Below, in pieces: positions 9,409 through 26,583 of a DNA stretch of 64,000 bases. The notes beneath the pieces were generated by a model. The model saw only the letters and a program-made list of their open reading frames with translations, searched no databases and had not been told where the DNA came from. The position numbers and the translations under genes are program-made. Source of the DNA: Cellvibrio sp. KY-YJ-3. Its GTDB lineage: Bacteria > Pseudomonadota > Gammaproteobacteria > Pseudomonadales > Cellvibrionaceae. The stretch covers positions 806,001-870,000 of the forward strand of contig NZ_CP031727.1 of NCBI RefSeq assembly GCF_008806955.1. The letters run 5' to 3'. How positions within the stretch are numbered: position 1 is the first letter of the stretch; every line of letters begins with the position of its first letter.

Positions 9409-9894
9409 TTAATTGTCTAAATGCAGGTAATCCAGAAACGCGCGCTCCATGGCTTCCACATTGGGGATCACCGCTTCTTCGCCCGCCCAGGAGACGTGCA
9501 TTAGCTCAAAGGCTTTGTTATCGGCGTCTTCACGCGCGGTGATTTCCTCTTCCGTCACACGTGCAAGACGCGGCAAGCCCTGGGTGAGAATGGCGATAAA
9601 GGGCAGTGACTCGTTGACGCCGGTGGTGTTGATTACGGCAAAACGCGAGCGCTGGGCAACACCGGGTTTGTCTTCGCCGTTCATGACTTCAAACGACAGC
9701 AGGGGAATAGTCTGTTCGCGCCAGGTGCAGTTGCCCAAATACCAGGCTGGGGCGTTTTCTACCGGGACAACCTGTGCCACCGGTACGATTTCGGCGATGG
9801 TGACGTTGGGGGCGAGCAGCATGCGGCCCTGTAGCGGGATTAGCAGGCTGGCGACTTCCTCAATTTTTTTCTCAATGCGTTGCGGCGCTCTCAT
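9409..9894 (-). CDS. chpC: CheW-like protein ChpC of the Pil-Chp system
   Basis: 161 residues with a CheW-like fold: SLLIPLQGRMLLAPNVTIAEIV at the N-terminus, PAWYLGNCTWREQTIPLLSFE in the middle. It lies directly after chpB, the place chpC occupies in Pseudomonas aeruginosa, where it is a second CheW-type adaptor. The assignment depends on context as much as sequence, because CheW proteins diverge strongly. Confidence 0.78.
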   Translation of the reverse strand: MRAPQRIEKKIEEVASLLIPLQGRMLLAPNVTIAEIVPVAQVVPVENAPAWYLGNCTWREQTIPLLSFEVMNGEDKPGVAQRSRFAVINTTGVNESLPFIAILTQGLPRLARVTEEEITAREDADNKAFELMHVSWAGEEAVIPNVEAMERAFLDYLHLDN

Positions 9895-9941
9895 GAAAAT
9901 AATGTCCTGCGGTCAATTGGTCTTGATCAATTATTAGGAAT

Positions 9942-10859
9942 TCAGGCCAAGCGGCGAGTTTGCACCAGCGCCTTGGCCAGATATTCGGGTGTGCCGCTCA
10001 AGCTGACACAGCCAGTGGCCAGCGCCGATACGGGCATGGAATCGCTGGTGCAGTCATCCGGGCTTTGTACCCAGACTTTGCCGCCAACCTGTTTGATCAG
10101 GCGACAGCTCGCGGCGCCATCATCACCCATGCCGGTAAAAATTATCAGGTTACAGCGCTCGCGGTAAATTCGCGCGGCGTTGGCTGTTATCTGGTCGATG
10201 GAAGGCGCGTAGCTGCCTTTCCAATGCTGGCCGTAGTTGAGCATGAGCGTACCGTTGTCGAGCAATTCCACCGGGTCGCGCGCGGTAATCAGTGTCAAGC
10301 TGTTGGCCGCTAGCACTAGCCCCTGGGTTGCTACCATCGCCGGATAGTGCCCGGCGTTGCTCATCATGCGATTAAGCGTAACGGCTTGCTGGGCATCGAT
10401 ATGCTGTACATACAAAAAAGCGACCCCCAGATTGGCAGGCAATTCTGCCAAAAACCGCTTCACTGCGGCCGGCCCACCGGTGGACGCGGCAAGCAGCCAG
10501 AGTTCGCTGGCGGGTGCACTCTGCTGCAGGTTGATATCGCTACGCAGCCGTTGCAGGCGCATGCCTATGCGACGCAGCCAAGCCGTATGCCCCTCGGAAC
10601 CAACCGCGAATTCGCTGCTATCGCTGAGGATAATAGGTATCCGACTCTGGGCGAATAAGGTATCCAGATGCTGCCCGTCGTGGCTCTCTTCAGCTACATC
10701 CACTAGCCAGGCATCCAGCTCCGCGTGGGCTTCAAGCGGGGCGTCGGTATTACCTTCCAACACCACACTCAACCCCACTTTATGGCCCGCCTGTGCGACC
10801 AGTTGCGCCAAGGCTTTTTGTTTGGTGGTGTTATCCACCAGTAACCCCAAGCGCAGCAT
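9942..10859 (-). CDS. chpB: CheB-type methylesterase ChpB
   Basis: 305 residues. The C-terminal esterase has the catalytic set of CheB: Ser126 in LAASTGGP, His153 in YVQHIDAQ and Asp247 in FTGMGDDGA. The N-terminal ~110 residues resemble a degenerate receiver, with WLVDVAEES where the phospho-acceptor would be, so phosphorylation control may be lost. It would remove methyl groups from the PilJ receptor, opposing PilK. It lies 12 bp after chpA. Confidence 0.87.
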   Translation of the reverse strand: MLRLGLLVDNTTKQKALAQLVAQAGHKVGLSVVLEGNTDAPLEAHAELDAWLVDVAEESHDGQHLDTLFAQSRIPIILSDSSEFAVGSEGHTAWLRRIGMRLQRLRSDINLQQSAPASELWLLAASTGGPAAVKRFLAELPANLGVAFLYVQHIDAQQAVTLNRMMSNAGHYPAMVATQGLVLAANSLTLITARDPVELLDNGTLMLNYGQHWKGSYAPSIDQITANAARIYRERCNLIIFTGMGDDGAASCRLIKQVGGKVWVQSPDDCTSDSMPVSALATGCVSLSGTPEYLAKALVQTRRLA

Positions 10860-10871
10860 GGCAACCCTGCC

Positions 10872-17585
<6,714 letters not shown>

Positions 17586-17625
17586 GCAGAGCTTTCCTCT
17601 CGTTATTCTCGCTCGGTGCGACTTT

Positions 17626-18483
17626 TTAGCGTTCTACGCGAACGTAGGCTTGCACTTGATCATCGTCAGTGCGCTGCATTTCGGGATGTTCCCAGTCCAT
17701 CACTTCACCCAGGCCGACTACTAACAAGCCGCCCGGTTTTAACCGTTCCACCAAGGCATTCAGTACATCGCGGCGCAGCCAGCGACGGAAATACACCAAC
17801 AGGTTTTGACAGAAAATCACATCCACACTCACCTGGGGTAATTGGCGCGCGTGGATAATATTGCTTTGGGTAAAACACACGCGGTCGCGCAGCTTGCTCA
17901 CTACTTCATAGCTACCGTCGGTACAAACCTGCAGATAGCGTTTGGCTTCGTCCGGTTTTACCTGCTCGGTGCGACGTTTGCTATAACGCCCCTTCCGACC
18001 GGCTGCCAGCGCCGACGAACTGATATCCATAGCGGTAATGCCGTAGTAGGGGCTAATCGTCGCCAACTCAAAACAGTCGTTTACTACCATCGCCAGCGAG
18101 TAGGGTTCCTCACCCGTCGCACAGCCCAAACTCCAGACGTCAAAACTGCCTTGCAGCGACTGATTGTTAATCTTTTGCTGTAGGTAGCTGCGCACGTACT
18201 CAATAGATTCCCGATGGCGAAAAAAGCTGGTTTCCTTGACCGCGATTCGGTCAATCAAGCGCGCCCATTCGAGCTTGGAATCGATGCTGTCCTGCGCCAC
18301 AAAGTGATAATAGCTGTCGTAATCGTCATAGCCCAGGTCGCGCAAGCGCGAGTAGATCTGCGATTCCAGCCAGGCTTTTTGTTGAAAAACCAGTTGGATA
18401 CCGGTGCGCTCCTCCAGCAGTTTGCCCCACTGGACAAACTGGTCCTGGCTGAGTGTCGGTAGTGTGCGTAGTGACCAGGCCAT
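17626..18483 (-). CDS. pilK: CheR-type methyltransferase PilK
   Basis: 285 residues: an N-terminal CheR helical domain (GKLLEERTGIQLVFQQKAW) followed by the SAM-binding domain with VWSLGCATGEEPYSLAMV and the DVIFCQNLLVYF block. It would methylate glutamates on the PilJ receptor. It lies between pilJ and chpA as in Pseudomonas. Confidence 0.92.
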   Translation of the reverse strand: MAWSLRTLPTLSQDQFVQWGKLLEERTGIQLVFQQKAWLESQIYSRLRDLGYDDYDSYYHFVAQDSIDSKLEWARLIDRIAVKETSFFRHRESIEYVRSYLQQKINNQSLQGSFDVWSLGCATGEEPYSLAMVVNDCFELATISPYYGITAMDISSSALAAGRKGRYSKRRTEQVKPDEAKRYLQVCTDGSYEVVSKLRDRVCFTQSNIIHARQLPQVSVDVIFCQNLLVYFRRWLRRDVLNALVERLKPGGLLVVGLGEVMDWEHPEMQRTDDDQVQAYVRVER

Positions 18484-18540
18484 AGGTACTTTCTGTGAGT
18501 TACAGGCTGCGCCGCCAGGATCACTGGCGGCGACTGCTTA

Positions 18541-20700
18541 TCAGGCTTTTGAGGCGTTGGCGAAGATATCGTCGTCAGGCAACAATTCTTCATCCAAATC
18601 AATGACATCCGCGTTCTGGTCAAAGTCCATGGCCGGGGTAGTCGCCATGGCTTTGCGCGCGGCATTAGCGCGACCTTCCGACATGTCCTCTTCGGGCAGT
18701 TTGAAACCAGCTACGGATTCACGCAGGTCAAGTGCCATTTCAGCGAGGTTACCAATCGACTGCGCGGTAGCAGAAGTACCGGCAGAGGTTTGGGTGGTAA
18801 TCTCTTGAATAACATTCATCGTGTTGGAGATGTGACCGGCAGACGATGCTTGTTGGCGCGCGGCGTTGGAAATGTTCTGGATCAATTCCGCCAAGCTTGA
18901 CGATACGTTTTCAATTTCTTCCAGTGCCACACCCGCATCCTGTGCAAGGCGCGCACCGCGAACCACTTCAGAGGTGGTTTGTTCCATCGAAATTACCGCT
19001 TCGTTGGTATCGTTCTGAATGGTTTTTACCAGCGCTTCAATCTGCTTGGTTGCGGCTGCGGAACGTTCCGCAAGGCGTTGAACTTCGTCCGCTACCACCG
19101 CAAAGCCGCGGCCTGCGTCACCGGCCATCGATGCCTGAATTGCCGCGTTAAGTGCGAGGATGTTGGTTTGGTCCGCAATGTCGTTAATCAAACTTACGAT
19201 ATCACCGATCTCTTGTGACGATTCACCGAGGCGCTTAATACGTTTGGAGGTGTCCTGGATCTGCTCACGGATGGTATCCATCCCGTGGATAGTATTTTGT
19301 ACCACTTTCGCACCGTTGCCCGCGATCGATACCGCGCGCTCTGCTACCGCTGCCGATTCGGCGGCGTTGGCAGATACCTGGTCAATGGTCACCGCCATTT
19401 CATTTACCGCCGCCGATGCACCGGCAATTTCTTGCGCCTGATGTTCAGATGCTTCAGCGAGGTGCAATGCCGTTTGCTGGGTTTCTTGCGCAGCGGCCGA
19501 TACGTTTACCGCGGTTTCGTTGATTCGCGCTACCAGAATACGCAGCTGGTCGATGGTGAAGTTGATAGAGTCAGCGATCGCACCGGTGAAGTCCTCGGTT
19601 ACGGTTGCAGTAGTGGTCAAGTCACCGTCCGCAAGGTCGGCCAGTTCGTCGAGCAGACGCAAAATCGCAGTCTGGTTACGTTCGTTGGTTTCGGTGGTTT
19701 CGTCAGCGCGTTTACGGGCGCCGCGATACTGGTTGAAGCCGAGGAAGAAGAGTGAAATCAGGGTGATGGCAGCAAACACAATTACCCAGGTGTTGTTAAC
19801 AAAGGGGCGATTGTCGGCTTGCTGGGCAATTTTATCGGAGATAGCGGCCAGACTTTGCAGCAGCTGGGGAGTATCAACCAACAGTGCATCGGCAGCTTGA
19901 CGAGCGCGGGTCAGGGTTGCAGAACCATCAACCATTTCCTGAATTGACTTGCTCACACCATCAAACAACAGGGTGATTTGATCGAGACTGGCGCGGGCTT
20001 GTGGATCAGATACGCGAGTGATGCGCAGTGCCGGGTCGCCCTCTTTCATCGCGCTCAGTACACGGGCATAGAAGTTGGCATCGCGGTTAAACTGGTCGGC
20101 CGCATTGCCAGCATCGGCATCACCGCGCAGCATTTTATCCACGTTACGACCAATACGTTCGGCGCGCCAAGAGAGCAGCTGGGCCTGAATCGCCTGATCG
20201 GCAGGAGCGCCGGATTCGAGCAGGATATCCACAATATTATTGTGTTCGGTCTGCAGCGTTGGCAGGTTGTCATTCAGGGTATTACCCACATTGTTGAGCG
20301 ATACAATCAGATCCTTGTTGGTGGCTATATCCTGGGCGTTGTTTTGCACACCCTTCCAGATAGCACCGAACTTATCAAACTCGACACTGAGTGCCTTGCG
20401 AGTGCGCTCGTCGCTAGTGCGCAACATGTCCCAGGTGCCGCTCATGCTGCTCACTACACCGGTCAACTCACCAAAGGCTTGTTCATCGCCCGAGGTGGCG
20501 TCACGTGCCAAAGACGTCAGACGATACGCTTGCGCACGCAAGTCACTCGCCTGTTGCAAGTAGCGTTGGTCGTTCGTTTTACCCTGGTTAATCAGTACCA
20601 GAAGTACTACCGCCGCCACAAACGATCCGATCAGCAAGACCGTAGCGATGATAGTCGCGGGTTTCGCCCGGAAAGCGGCAATTTTTGACTCAGTTTTCAT
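18541..20700 (-). CDS. pilJ: Type IV pilus chemoreceptor PilJ
   Basis: 719 residues. Membrane helices at about 17-38 and 305-325 bracket a periplasmic domain of ~265 residues, followed by a cytoplasmic signalling coiled coil with the hairpin tip [20 protein letters not shown] and [18 protein letters not shown]. The tail ends in an acidic segment ([19 protein letters not shown]). As a methyl-accepting receptor it would feed surface or pilus signals to ChpA through PilI. A GGAG ribosome-binding site precedes the ATG at 20700. Confidence 0.94.
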   Translation of the reverse strand: MKTESKIAAFRAKPATIIATVLLIGSFVAAVVLLVLINQGKTNDQRYLQQASDLRAQAYRLTSLARDATSGDEQAFGELTGVVSSMSGTWDMLRTSDERTRKALSVEFDKFGAIWKGVQNNAQDIATNKDLIVSLNNVGNTLNDNLPTLQTEHNNIVDILLESGAPADQAIQAQLLSWRAERIGRNVDKMLRGDADAGNAADQFNRDANFYARVLSAMKEGDPALRITRVSDPQARASLDQITLLFDGVSKSIQEMVDGSATLTRARQAADALLVDTPQLLQSLAAISDKIAQQADNRPFVNNTWVIVFAAITLISLFFLGFNQYRGARKRADETTETNERNQTAILRLLDELADLADGDLTTTATVTEDFTGAIADSINFTIDQLRILVARINETAVNVSAAAQETQQTALHLAEASEHQAQEIAGASAAVNEMAVTIDQVSANAAESAAVAERAVSIAGNGAKVVQNTIHGMDTIREQIQDTSKRIKRLGESSQEIGDIVSLINDIADQTNILALNAAIQASMAGDAGRGFAVVADEVQRLAERSAAATKQIEALVKTIQNDTNEAVISMEQTTSEVVRGARLAQDAGVALEEIENVSSSLAELIQNISNAARQQASSAGHISNTMNVIQEITTQTSAGTSATAQSIGNLAEMALDLRESVAGFKLPEEDMSEGRANAARKAMATTPAMDFDQNADVIDLDEELLPDDDIFANASKA

Positions 20701-20799
20701 CTACACACTCCTACACCAGCATTCGGTTTTATTTTTTCTGTCCACTATGCTTTTTGCGCGGGTCAAAAAGCCTGATATTGCCTTGCGATTGTGAATCTA

Positions 20800-21342
20800 C
20801 TACGACTTGGCCGCGTTGGTGAAACGCGGATCCTCGGCCAACAATGCAGGTCTGAATAGCGACCAGCGCTCGCCTCCTTGAGGATAACTGCCCGTGACAA
20901 ACGGCAGGATGGCATTGGGTACAGCGCCAGCCTGTTCAGTGTATTCATCCATGGGGAAATGTTGCATACCAAACACCTGATCGACGATAAGGCCAGAATA
21001 AAGTGTTTCGGTTTCGAGAATTAAGACGCGACGGTGTTTACGTGAACTGCCCAGGCGATCGCCAAAAAACATCGCCAGATCAAACAGCGGCAGCAGACGA
21101 CCGCGCACGTTAGCAACGCCTTTGACCCAGGGCTGAACACCGGGCAAGTGCGTGTGATTGGGAACTTCGAGCATTTCCGACACTTCGCCGATGGGGGCGA
21201 CAAAATAGCTGCCCATCAGGGAAAAACCAATGCCGCTCCAGTGGGGGCGAATATCCGCCTGTGCCGGCAGGCCGCGCGCGGCGGCCCGGCTGCGCTGGGC
21301 TAATGTAAGCAGGGCCTGAAACGCGGCCTGTGGTTCTGACAT
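20800..21342 (-). CDS. pilI: CheW-type adaptor PilI
   Basis: 180 residues from ATG 21342 (MSEPQAAFQALL), preferred over the ATG at 21354 because it matches the start of PilI as I remember it. CheW features: WSGIGFSLMGSYFVAPIGEV, PWVKGVANVRGRLLPLFDL and SGLIVDQVFGMQHF. It would link PilJ to the ChpA kinase. Confidence 0.92.
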   Translation of the reverse strand: MSEPQAAFQALLTLAQRSRAAARGLPAQADIRPHWSGIGFSLMGSYFVAPIGEVSEMLEVPNHTHLPGVQPWVKGVANVRGRLLPLFDLAMFFGDRLGSSRKHRRVLILETETLYSGLIVDQVFGMQHFPMDEYTEQAGAVPNAILPFVTGSYPQGGERWSLFRPALLAEDPRFTNAAKS

Positions 21343-21466
21343 ATCTCTGTCCATAACTGTCGTGCATCAACACAGAGATTTTCGGCCCGGCGAGCCTGAG
21401 GTCGGTGAATGATGCTTGTTGTTATTGTCTATTCATCATCCCGGATGGTGACAAGCTTGTCCTTTA

Positions 21467-21829
21467 TTACGCCAGTACTTCGGCCATAGCGGCCATCAGC
21501 ACTTCCTGGGTGATCGGTTTGGATAAATAGGCTTTGGCGCCTTGGCGCATACCCCAAACACGGTCAGTTTGCTGGTCTTTGGTGGTGACGATAATCACCG
21601 GAATATGGGCAGTTTCCGGGGTTTTGGACAGCTGGCGAGTCGCCTGGAAGCCGTTTAGACCAGGCATCACCACATCCATCAACACCACATCGGGTAGCTC
21701 TTTTTGCGCCATGGCAATACCTGCTTCACCATTATCGGCCGTCATTACAACATGGCCGTTTTTTTCCAACATGCTGGTGAGCTTGTAAGTTTCGGTGGGT
21801 GAGTCGTCAATAATTAATACTCTGGCCAT
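21467..21829 (-). CDS. pilH: Response regulator PilH
   Basis: 120 residues, a single CheY-like receiver with acidic pocket IIDDSP (8-9), phospho-acceptor Asp52 (VVLMDVVMPG), Thr (IIVTTKDQ) and Lys (YLSKPIT). In the Pil-Chp system PilH acts with PilG to set pilus retraction versus extension. Confidence 0.93.
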   Translation of the reverse strand: MARVLIIDDSPTETYKLTSMLEKNGHVVMTADNGEAGIAMAQKELPDVVLMDVVMPGLNGFQATRQLSKTPETAHIPVIIVTTKDQQTDRVWGMRQGAKAYLSKPITQEVLMAAMAEVLA

Positions 21830-21959
21830 AAATGCTCCAAAAAAACATATTAGGTAGCCGCAGTGGTTGCGGTTAATCGTCAGTAATTATTTGGATGAAG
21901 CCCCAGCTGACCCTGTTGGTATTATTGCGTTTGAGCGCAGCGGGAGAACAACCAAACTC

Positions 21960-21978
21960 GCCCCGAGAGGATCGGGGC
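21960..21978 (-). promoter_or_regulatory. Stem-loop between pilG and pilH
   Basis: A 7-bp perfect stem (GCCCCGA/TCGGGGC, 5-nt loop) begins 8 bases after the pilG stop codon on the minus strand. It is followed by GAGTTTGGTT rather than a clean T-run, so it may be a weak terminator or mRNA-stabilising hairpin that separates pilG from pilH expression. Confidence 0.45.
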
Positions 21979-21985
21979 TTGCCTA

Positions 21986-22381
21986 TCAGGATGCTTTCAA
22001 ATGCTTGACATGGGCTTCAATGGCGCCCAGCAACTCGCTTTTACTAAAGGGTTTGGTGAGGTATTGATCGGAGCCGACAATACGCCCTTTGGCTTTGTCG
22101 AACAGACCGTCTTTACTGGACAACATGATTACCGGCGTAGTCTTGAATTCACTATTATTTTTGATTAACGCACAGGTTTGATAGCCGTCGAGGCGCGGCA
22201 TCATGATGTCGACAAAGATGATATCGGGGCGGGTGTCGGCAATTTTCGCCAGGGCATCAAAGCCATCGGTAGCGGTAATCACCATACAGCCTGCTTTTTT
22301 AAGCAGTGTTTCAGCCGTGCGACGGATGGTTTTACTGTCGTCTATCACCATCACTTTGAGGCTTTCGTAAGTTACTTCCAT
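21986..22381 (-). CDS. pilG: Response regulator PilG
   Basis: 131 residues, a CheY-like receiver with VMVIDDSKTIRR, phospho-acceptor Asp58 in IIFVDIMMPRLDGY, the Ser/Thr in MLSSKDG and Lys in LTKPFSK. First gene of the pil-chp cluster, which reads pilG-pilH-pilI-pilJ-pilK-chpA-chpB-chpC on the minus strand. Confidence 0.94.
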   Translation of the reverse strand: MEVTYESLKVMVIDDSKTIRRTAETLLKKAGCMVITATDGFDALAKIADTRPDIIFVDIMMPRLDGYQTCALIKNNSEFKTTPVIMLSSKDGLFDKAKGRIVGSDQYLTKPFSKSELLGAIEAHVKHLKAS

Positions 22382-22737
22382 ACTCTGACCTTGCCTTTTG
22401 TTATTGCCACAGCTGATTTATTGACTGTAGCTGCCAGATATACGCGTGATTTATTGAGATCTATGGACGCGCCAGATAGTCACCGGTTAGCAGGCGTCAA
22501 AATAACGCCACTAAAATGGAGCTAAACTTTTAACATAGTTTTTAGGCTTGCGCCATAACTAGTTGAATATATGAGTAATCCGTACAGTTTTTATAATCAT
22601 TTGAGAGGTAGAAACACGCGGCAATAACCTTGCTTTAATTCTACCTAGCCTTTAACTTTAGTTCCCACTTGGTGCGCTGCAGGGTTTTTATGCCGGCGGC
22701 AAATCCCACTTTCCGTATTTTCAGTTGAGCATCCTTT
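22382..22737. promoter_or_regulatory. Divergent promoter region between pilG and gshB
   Basis: 355 AT-rich bases with no credible ORF. They must carry promoters for the pil-chp cluster (minus) and gshB (plus). A perfect TATAAT on the plus strand at 22592-22597 is a possible -10, but no matching -35 stands 16-18 bp upstream; the nearest TTGAAT is 23 bp away. Exact promoters not resolved. Confidence 0.4.
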
Positions 22738-23691
22738 ATGGCTATCTCTCTTGGCGTGGTGATGGATCCCATCGCGGATATTACTTTTTATAAAGACACC
22801 ACCCTCGCGCTGCTATTGGCGGCGCAGGAGCGCGGCTGGGATTTGCACTACATGGAGCAGAAAGATCTCTACCTATTACAGGGTGAAGCGCGCGCCAGTA
22901 CGCGCAATTTGTTTGTCGCCGATAACAGCGACAGCTGGTACGAATTAGGGCTGCAAGAAGATAAAAAACTCGGCGATCTGGATGTGATCCTGATGCGCAA
23001 AGACCCACCGTTTGACAATGAGTACATTTACAGCACTTATATTCTCGAAGCAGCGCAACAGCAAGGTGCGCTGGTGGTGAATGACCCACGCAGCCTGCGC
23101 GACTGCAACGAGAAAATCTTTGCCACCCAATTTCCGCAGTGCTGCCCGCCGGTGTTAGTGAGCCGCGATATGCTGCGCCTGCGCGAGTTCCACAAACACT
23201 ATGGCGATGTGATTTTTAAGCCGCTCGATGGTATGGGCGGCAGCCGTATCTTCCGCTGCCGTCAGGACGACCCCAACGTAGGTGTGATCCTTGAAACCCT
23301 GACCGAATTTGGCCAGCAGTTGATTATGGCGCAGCGTTACATCCCCGCCATCAGCGAAGGCGACAAGCGTATTTTGGTGGTGGACGGCGAAGCCGTGCCC
23401 TACTGCCTGGCGCGTATTCCCGCGCAGGGCGAAACCCGTGGCAATCTGGCGGCAGGCGGTACCGGTGTCGCCCAGCCACTGACTGAAAAAGACCGCTGGA
23501 TAGTCGCGCAAGTTGCGCCCGTATTAAAAGCCAAAGGGCTGATGTTTGTCGGCCTGGATGTGATTGGTGAATACCTCACTGAAATCAATGTCACCAGCCC
23601 GACCTGCGCCCGTGAAATCGATAAGGCCTACAACACCGGAATTGGGTCACGGCTTGTCGATGCCATAGCGCGTAAATTAGCGCTCCGTTAA
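22738..23691 (+). CDS. gshB: Glutathione synthetase
   Basis: 317 residues, the length of proteobacterial GshB. ATP-grasp features: DVIFKPLDGMGGSRIFR, the RILVVDGEAVPYCLARIP stretch and EINVTSPTCAREID near the C-terminus. It joins gamma-glutamylcysteine and glycine using ATP in the cytosol. Placement next to pilG and upstream of tonB matches Pseudomonas. Confidence 0.96.
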   Translation: MAISLGVVMDPIADITFYKDTTLALLLAAQERGWDLHYMEQKDLYLLQGEARASTRNLFVADNSDSWYELGLQEDKKLGDLDVILMRKDPPFDNEYIYSTYILEAAQQQGALVVNDPRSLRDCNEKIFATQFPQCCPPVLVSRDMLRLREFHKHYGDVIFKPLDGMGGSRIFRCRQDDPNVGVILETLTEFGQQLIMAQRYIPAISEGDKRILVVDGEAVPYCLARIPAQGETRGNLAAGGTGVAQPLTEKDRWIVAQVAPVLKAKGLMFVGLDVIGEYLTEINVTSPTCAREIDKAYNTGIGSRLVDAIARKLALR

Positions 23692-23752
23692 ACCTGCCCC
23701 TTCAGTGACACGCCAGAACTAGTCGCCGGTGAAAAAAACCAGAGTCAGCAGC

Positions 23753-24673
23753 ATGAATCAGGCCATTGCCTTTGAACAGCAAACCTTAGCGACCGCACCG
23801 GTGGATAGTGGCGATCGCCTGAGTTTTACCTTTTTTCTGGCGATAGTGGTGCATGCATTATTGATTCTGGGCATCAGCTTTAAATTGCCCGATCACAGCA
23901 ATACCTCACAGACCATTGAAATTACCCTCGCCACTCACAAAGCGGCGCGCTCGCCGGATGACGCCGATTTTTTAGCCCAGCACAATCAGGAAGCCAGCGG
24001 TACGCTGGATGAAGCCAAACAGCTCACGACCGAGCGCCAGGCTGAATTTGCCGATACACAAGTGCGCGACGTTAACCCGGTGCCACAGCAAGCCGCTGCC
24101 ACCCAAAAACTCAAAGAGCAGCAGCTGATTACTACCCAGTCGCGCAGCACCCATGTTGCGCAAATGACGCAGAACCCGGATGAGCGCACGGAAGTACAGC
24201 AGCGCGAAGGGCTGACAGACGATCAACTGATGGTTTCCGCCGAAATTGCCAGCCTGCAAGCCAAATTGGATAAACAGCGTCAGGAGTACGCCAAGCGTCC
24301 GCGGGTACGCACTCTGACCTCGGTATCCACCAAAGAATCTTTCGATGCCAAATACCTGCATGACTGGAGTACCAAAGTTGAGCAGGTTGGTAATCGCAAT
24401 TACCCCAAAGAAGCGCTGAACCGCAAAATAACCGGGCATTTGCGTCTGTCGGTGGTAATCAACCCCGATGGCACCATCTATGAAATTAAAGTATTGCAGT
24501 CCTCCGGCCAGCGCATTCTGGATGATGCCGCGCGCCAAATAGTGCGCCTGTCCGCGCCCTTTGCCCAATTTCCCGCCGAGATCCGCAAGCAGGCCGATCG
24601 CTTGCAAATCATCCGCACCTGGAATTTTGAGATCACCGGCAAACAATCGACCATCACGACCACAGCCAATTAG
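23753..24673 (+). CDS. tonB: TonB-family energy transducer
   Basis: 306 residues from ATG 23753 (MNQAIAFEQQT); a GTG at 23729 in frame is less likely. A single membrane helix (FTFFLAIVVHALLILGISF) near residue 30 anchors it in the inner membrane. A Gln-rich periplasmic spacer follows, and the C-terminal TonB domain contains NYPKEALNRKITGHLRLSV and GRILDD-type spacing (SSGQRILDDAARQIVRL). It transmits proton-motive force to outer-membrane receptors. It starts about 60 bp after gshB and is probably co-transcribed. Confidence 0.87.
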   Translation: MNQAIAFEQQTLATAPVDSGDRLSFTFFLAIVVHALLILGISFKLPDHSNTSQTIEITLATHKAARSPDDADFLAQHNQEASGTLDEAKQLTTERQAEFADTQVRDVNPVPQQAAATQKLKEQQLITTQSRSTHVAQMTQNPDERTEVQQREGLTDDQLMVSAEIASLQAKLDKQRQEYAKRPRVRTLTSVSTKESFDAKYLHDWSTKVEQVGNRNYPKEALNRKITGHLRLSVVINPDGTIYEIKVLQSSGQRILDDAARQIVRLSAPFAQFPAEIRKQADRLQIIRTWNFEITGKQSTITTTAN

Positions 24674-24734
24674 GGACAGGAATAAATTTTCCCCCAGCGC
24701 TTGTTTTAGCTCCTGTTGGCCTCATACTGAATCC

Positions 24735-25331
24735 ATGAACGATAAACCTGACTTTCCAACCGATATTGACGAGCTCACTCCCGGCAGCCTGCGCGATCAC
24801 TTTTTGATTGCCATGCCCGGGCTCAACGACTCGTCTTTTGCGCACACCGTGACTTACATTTGTGAGCACAGTGAACAAGGCGCCATGGGCGTAGTGATTA
24901 ATATGGCGACACCCATGTTACTCAAAGAAATTTTTGCGCAAATGGCGCTGAGCGATGTGTCCGATCTGGGTGAGCAAATTGTGATGAGCGGCGGGCCGGT
25001 GCAACCGGAGCGCGGTTTTGTATTGCACAGCCCGGATACCAAATGGCAATCCACACTGGAAATCTCTCCCGAGATCAGCCTCACTGCCTCGCGCGATATT
25101 ATCGTGGCGCTCGCCGAAGGGCATGGCCCCAAGCATTCGCTGATTGCACTAGGTTATGCCGGTTGGGGCGAAGGCCAGTTGGAAGCAGAAATTGCTGCAA
25201 ACTCCTGGCTCACCGTGCCAGCGGACAAAAATATTATTTTCAACACCCCACTCGAACAGCGTTGGACGGCGGCGGCCCAAGCCTTGGGTATTGATGTGAA
25301 TTTAATTGCCAGCACCGCTGGTCACGCCTGA
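24735..25331 (+). CDS. algH: YqgE/AlgH family protein
   Basis: 198 residues from ATG 24735 ([19 protein letters not shown]). Family stretches: [44 protein letters not shown] and [14 protein letters not shown]. The molecular function of the UPF0301 family is unsettled; the AlgH name comes from a reported effect on alginate in Pseudomonas. It sits immediately before ruvX, a widely conserved pairing. Confidence 0.93.
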   Translation: MNDKPDFPTDIDELTPGSLRDHFLIAMPGLNDSSFAHTVTYICEHSEQGAMGVVINMATPMLLKEIFAQMALSDVSDLGEQIVMSGGPVQPERGFVLHSPDTKWQSTLEISPEISLTASRDIIVALAEGHGPKHSLIALGYAGWGEGQLEAEIAANSWLTVPADKNIIFNTPLEQRWTAAAQALGIDVNLIASTAGHA

Positions 25332-25347
25332 TCGATACCCATCCTCC

Positions 25348-25770
25348 ATGACGATTAAATCCCTGCTCGCATTTGATTACGGCACCAAAAATATTGGTGT
25401 CGCCACCGGTCAAACCATTACTCGCTCCGCCAACGCCCAAGCGCAATTAAAAGCCCGAGACGGCGTACCCGACTGGGCCCAGATCGAAAAGCTGTTGCAG
25501 GAGTGGCAACCGGATTTGGTATTGGTAGGCTTGCCACTCAATATGGATGGCAGCGAAAGCGAATTGAGTACACGCGCACGCAAATTTGCCAACCGCTTGC
25601 ATGGCCGCTTTGGCGTAAAAGTGGAATTGGTGGACGAGCGCCTGAGTAGTTTTGAAGCCAAAGGTGAAGTGATGGAACAGGGCGGATCACGTCACTATAA
25701 ACATAACCCGGTGGATTCTATTGCCGCGCGCTTGATTTTGGAAAGCTGGTTTGAGCGGCAACCTGCCTAA
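25348..25770 (+). CDS. ruvX: Holliday-junction resolvase-like / pre-16S rRNA nuclease YqgF
   Basis: 140 residues from ATG 25348, 16 bases after algH. RNase H-fold motifs are [15 protein letters not shown] (first acidic residue), [24 protein letters not shown] (second) and [15 protein letters not shown] (third). The family trims the 5' end of 16S rRNA and was first described as a resolvase. Confidence 0.94.
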   Translation: MTIKSLLAFDYGTKNIGVATGQTITRSANAQAQLKARDGVPDWAQIEKLLQEWQPDLVLVGLPLNMDGSESELSTRARKFANRLHGRFGVKVELVDERLSSFEAKGEVMEQGGSRHYKHNPVDSIAARLILESWFERQPA

Positions 25771-25803
25771 AATTACCGCTCTGCAATTGCGCTGCTGCGT
25801 TTT

Positions 25804-26568
25804 TTATTTTTCAACACGCTGATAATTTTTAATCACAAACTGCGCCACAAAACCCAGGTTGCGATACAGCGGCTCACCCGCTGCTGAAGCCTGCAAGGTC
25901 AAATATTTTCCACCCATCACCACCGCTTGCTGAATGACCAACAGCATCAGATTTTTGGCGATGCCCTGCCCGCGAAAATTCTCCCGCACCCCCACCAGAT
26001 GGGCACCAATAATGTCACCGGTTTTATAAATCAACGCTGTTGCTGCGGGCTGATCATTTTTTTTGACGAGCAATAACTGGACATTGCTGTCGGCAATTAA
26101 GGGTTGCAGCGCATTGATATCGATCCAATAACCAAATGCGGCACTAGCAGTCTCCGTCCATGCAATCAGTTCTGGTGTCGTTTGCACTTTAATAATATTC
26201 AAGGGTGAAAAGTCTTGTTGCGTTAGAGGTTTAAAATCTTGTTGCACAATTGTTTGCAAATCAAGATACATCGCCAACTGCTCAAACAAAATTTGAAAAC
26301 ATTCATCCTGTAAATACCGCTCCAACTGCGCGGCTTGTTCACCTGCGCCAGTCCACACCGGAATTACCGCGCGCGTAGGTAGGCAATGTAAAAAATGGTT
26401 GAGTTCATTAATTTGTGCCGAGGTTGCATGCCATTCAAACCAAAAACGATTGGGCCAGGTGGGCGAAATACTTAATCCATCGGTAGCAAATTCTGAATGA
26501 TCTTCCACGCCCATTTTTTGCCACAGCGATGTCAGGTTAGCGATATTCAATTGATCTAATGCTTGCAT
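25804..26568 (-). CDS. GNAT-family N-acetyltransferase
   Basis: 254 residues from ATG 26568; an in-frame GTG at 26577 overlaps the likely ribosome-binding site GAGTG. The C-terminal half is a GNAT domain: TGDIIGAHLVGVRENFRGQGIAKNLM holds the R/Q-x-x-G-x-G/A acetyl-CoA loop (NFRGQGIAKNL), and GEPLYRNLGFV is motif B. The N-terminal ~120 residues carry no obvious motif and may be a degenerate first GNAT fold. Substrate unknown. It begins 16 bases after the transporter stop codon and looks like the last gene of the set. Confidence 0.82.
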   Translation of the reverse strand: MQALDQLNIANLTSLWQKMGVEDHSEFATDGLSISPTWPNRFWFEWHATSAQINELNHFLHCLPTRAVIPVWTGAGEQAAQLERYLQDECFQILFEQLAMYLDLQTIVQQDFKPLTQQDFSPLNIIKVQTTPELIAWTETASAAFGYWIDINALQPLIADSNVQLLLVKKNDQPAATALIYKTGDIIGAHLVGVRENFRGQGIAKNLMLLVIQQAVVMGGKYLTLQASAAGEPLYRNLGFVAQFVIKNYQRVEK

Positions 26569-26583
26569 ATTTATCACTCTGCG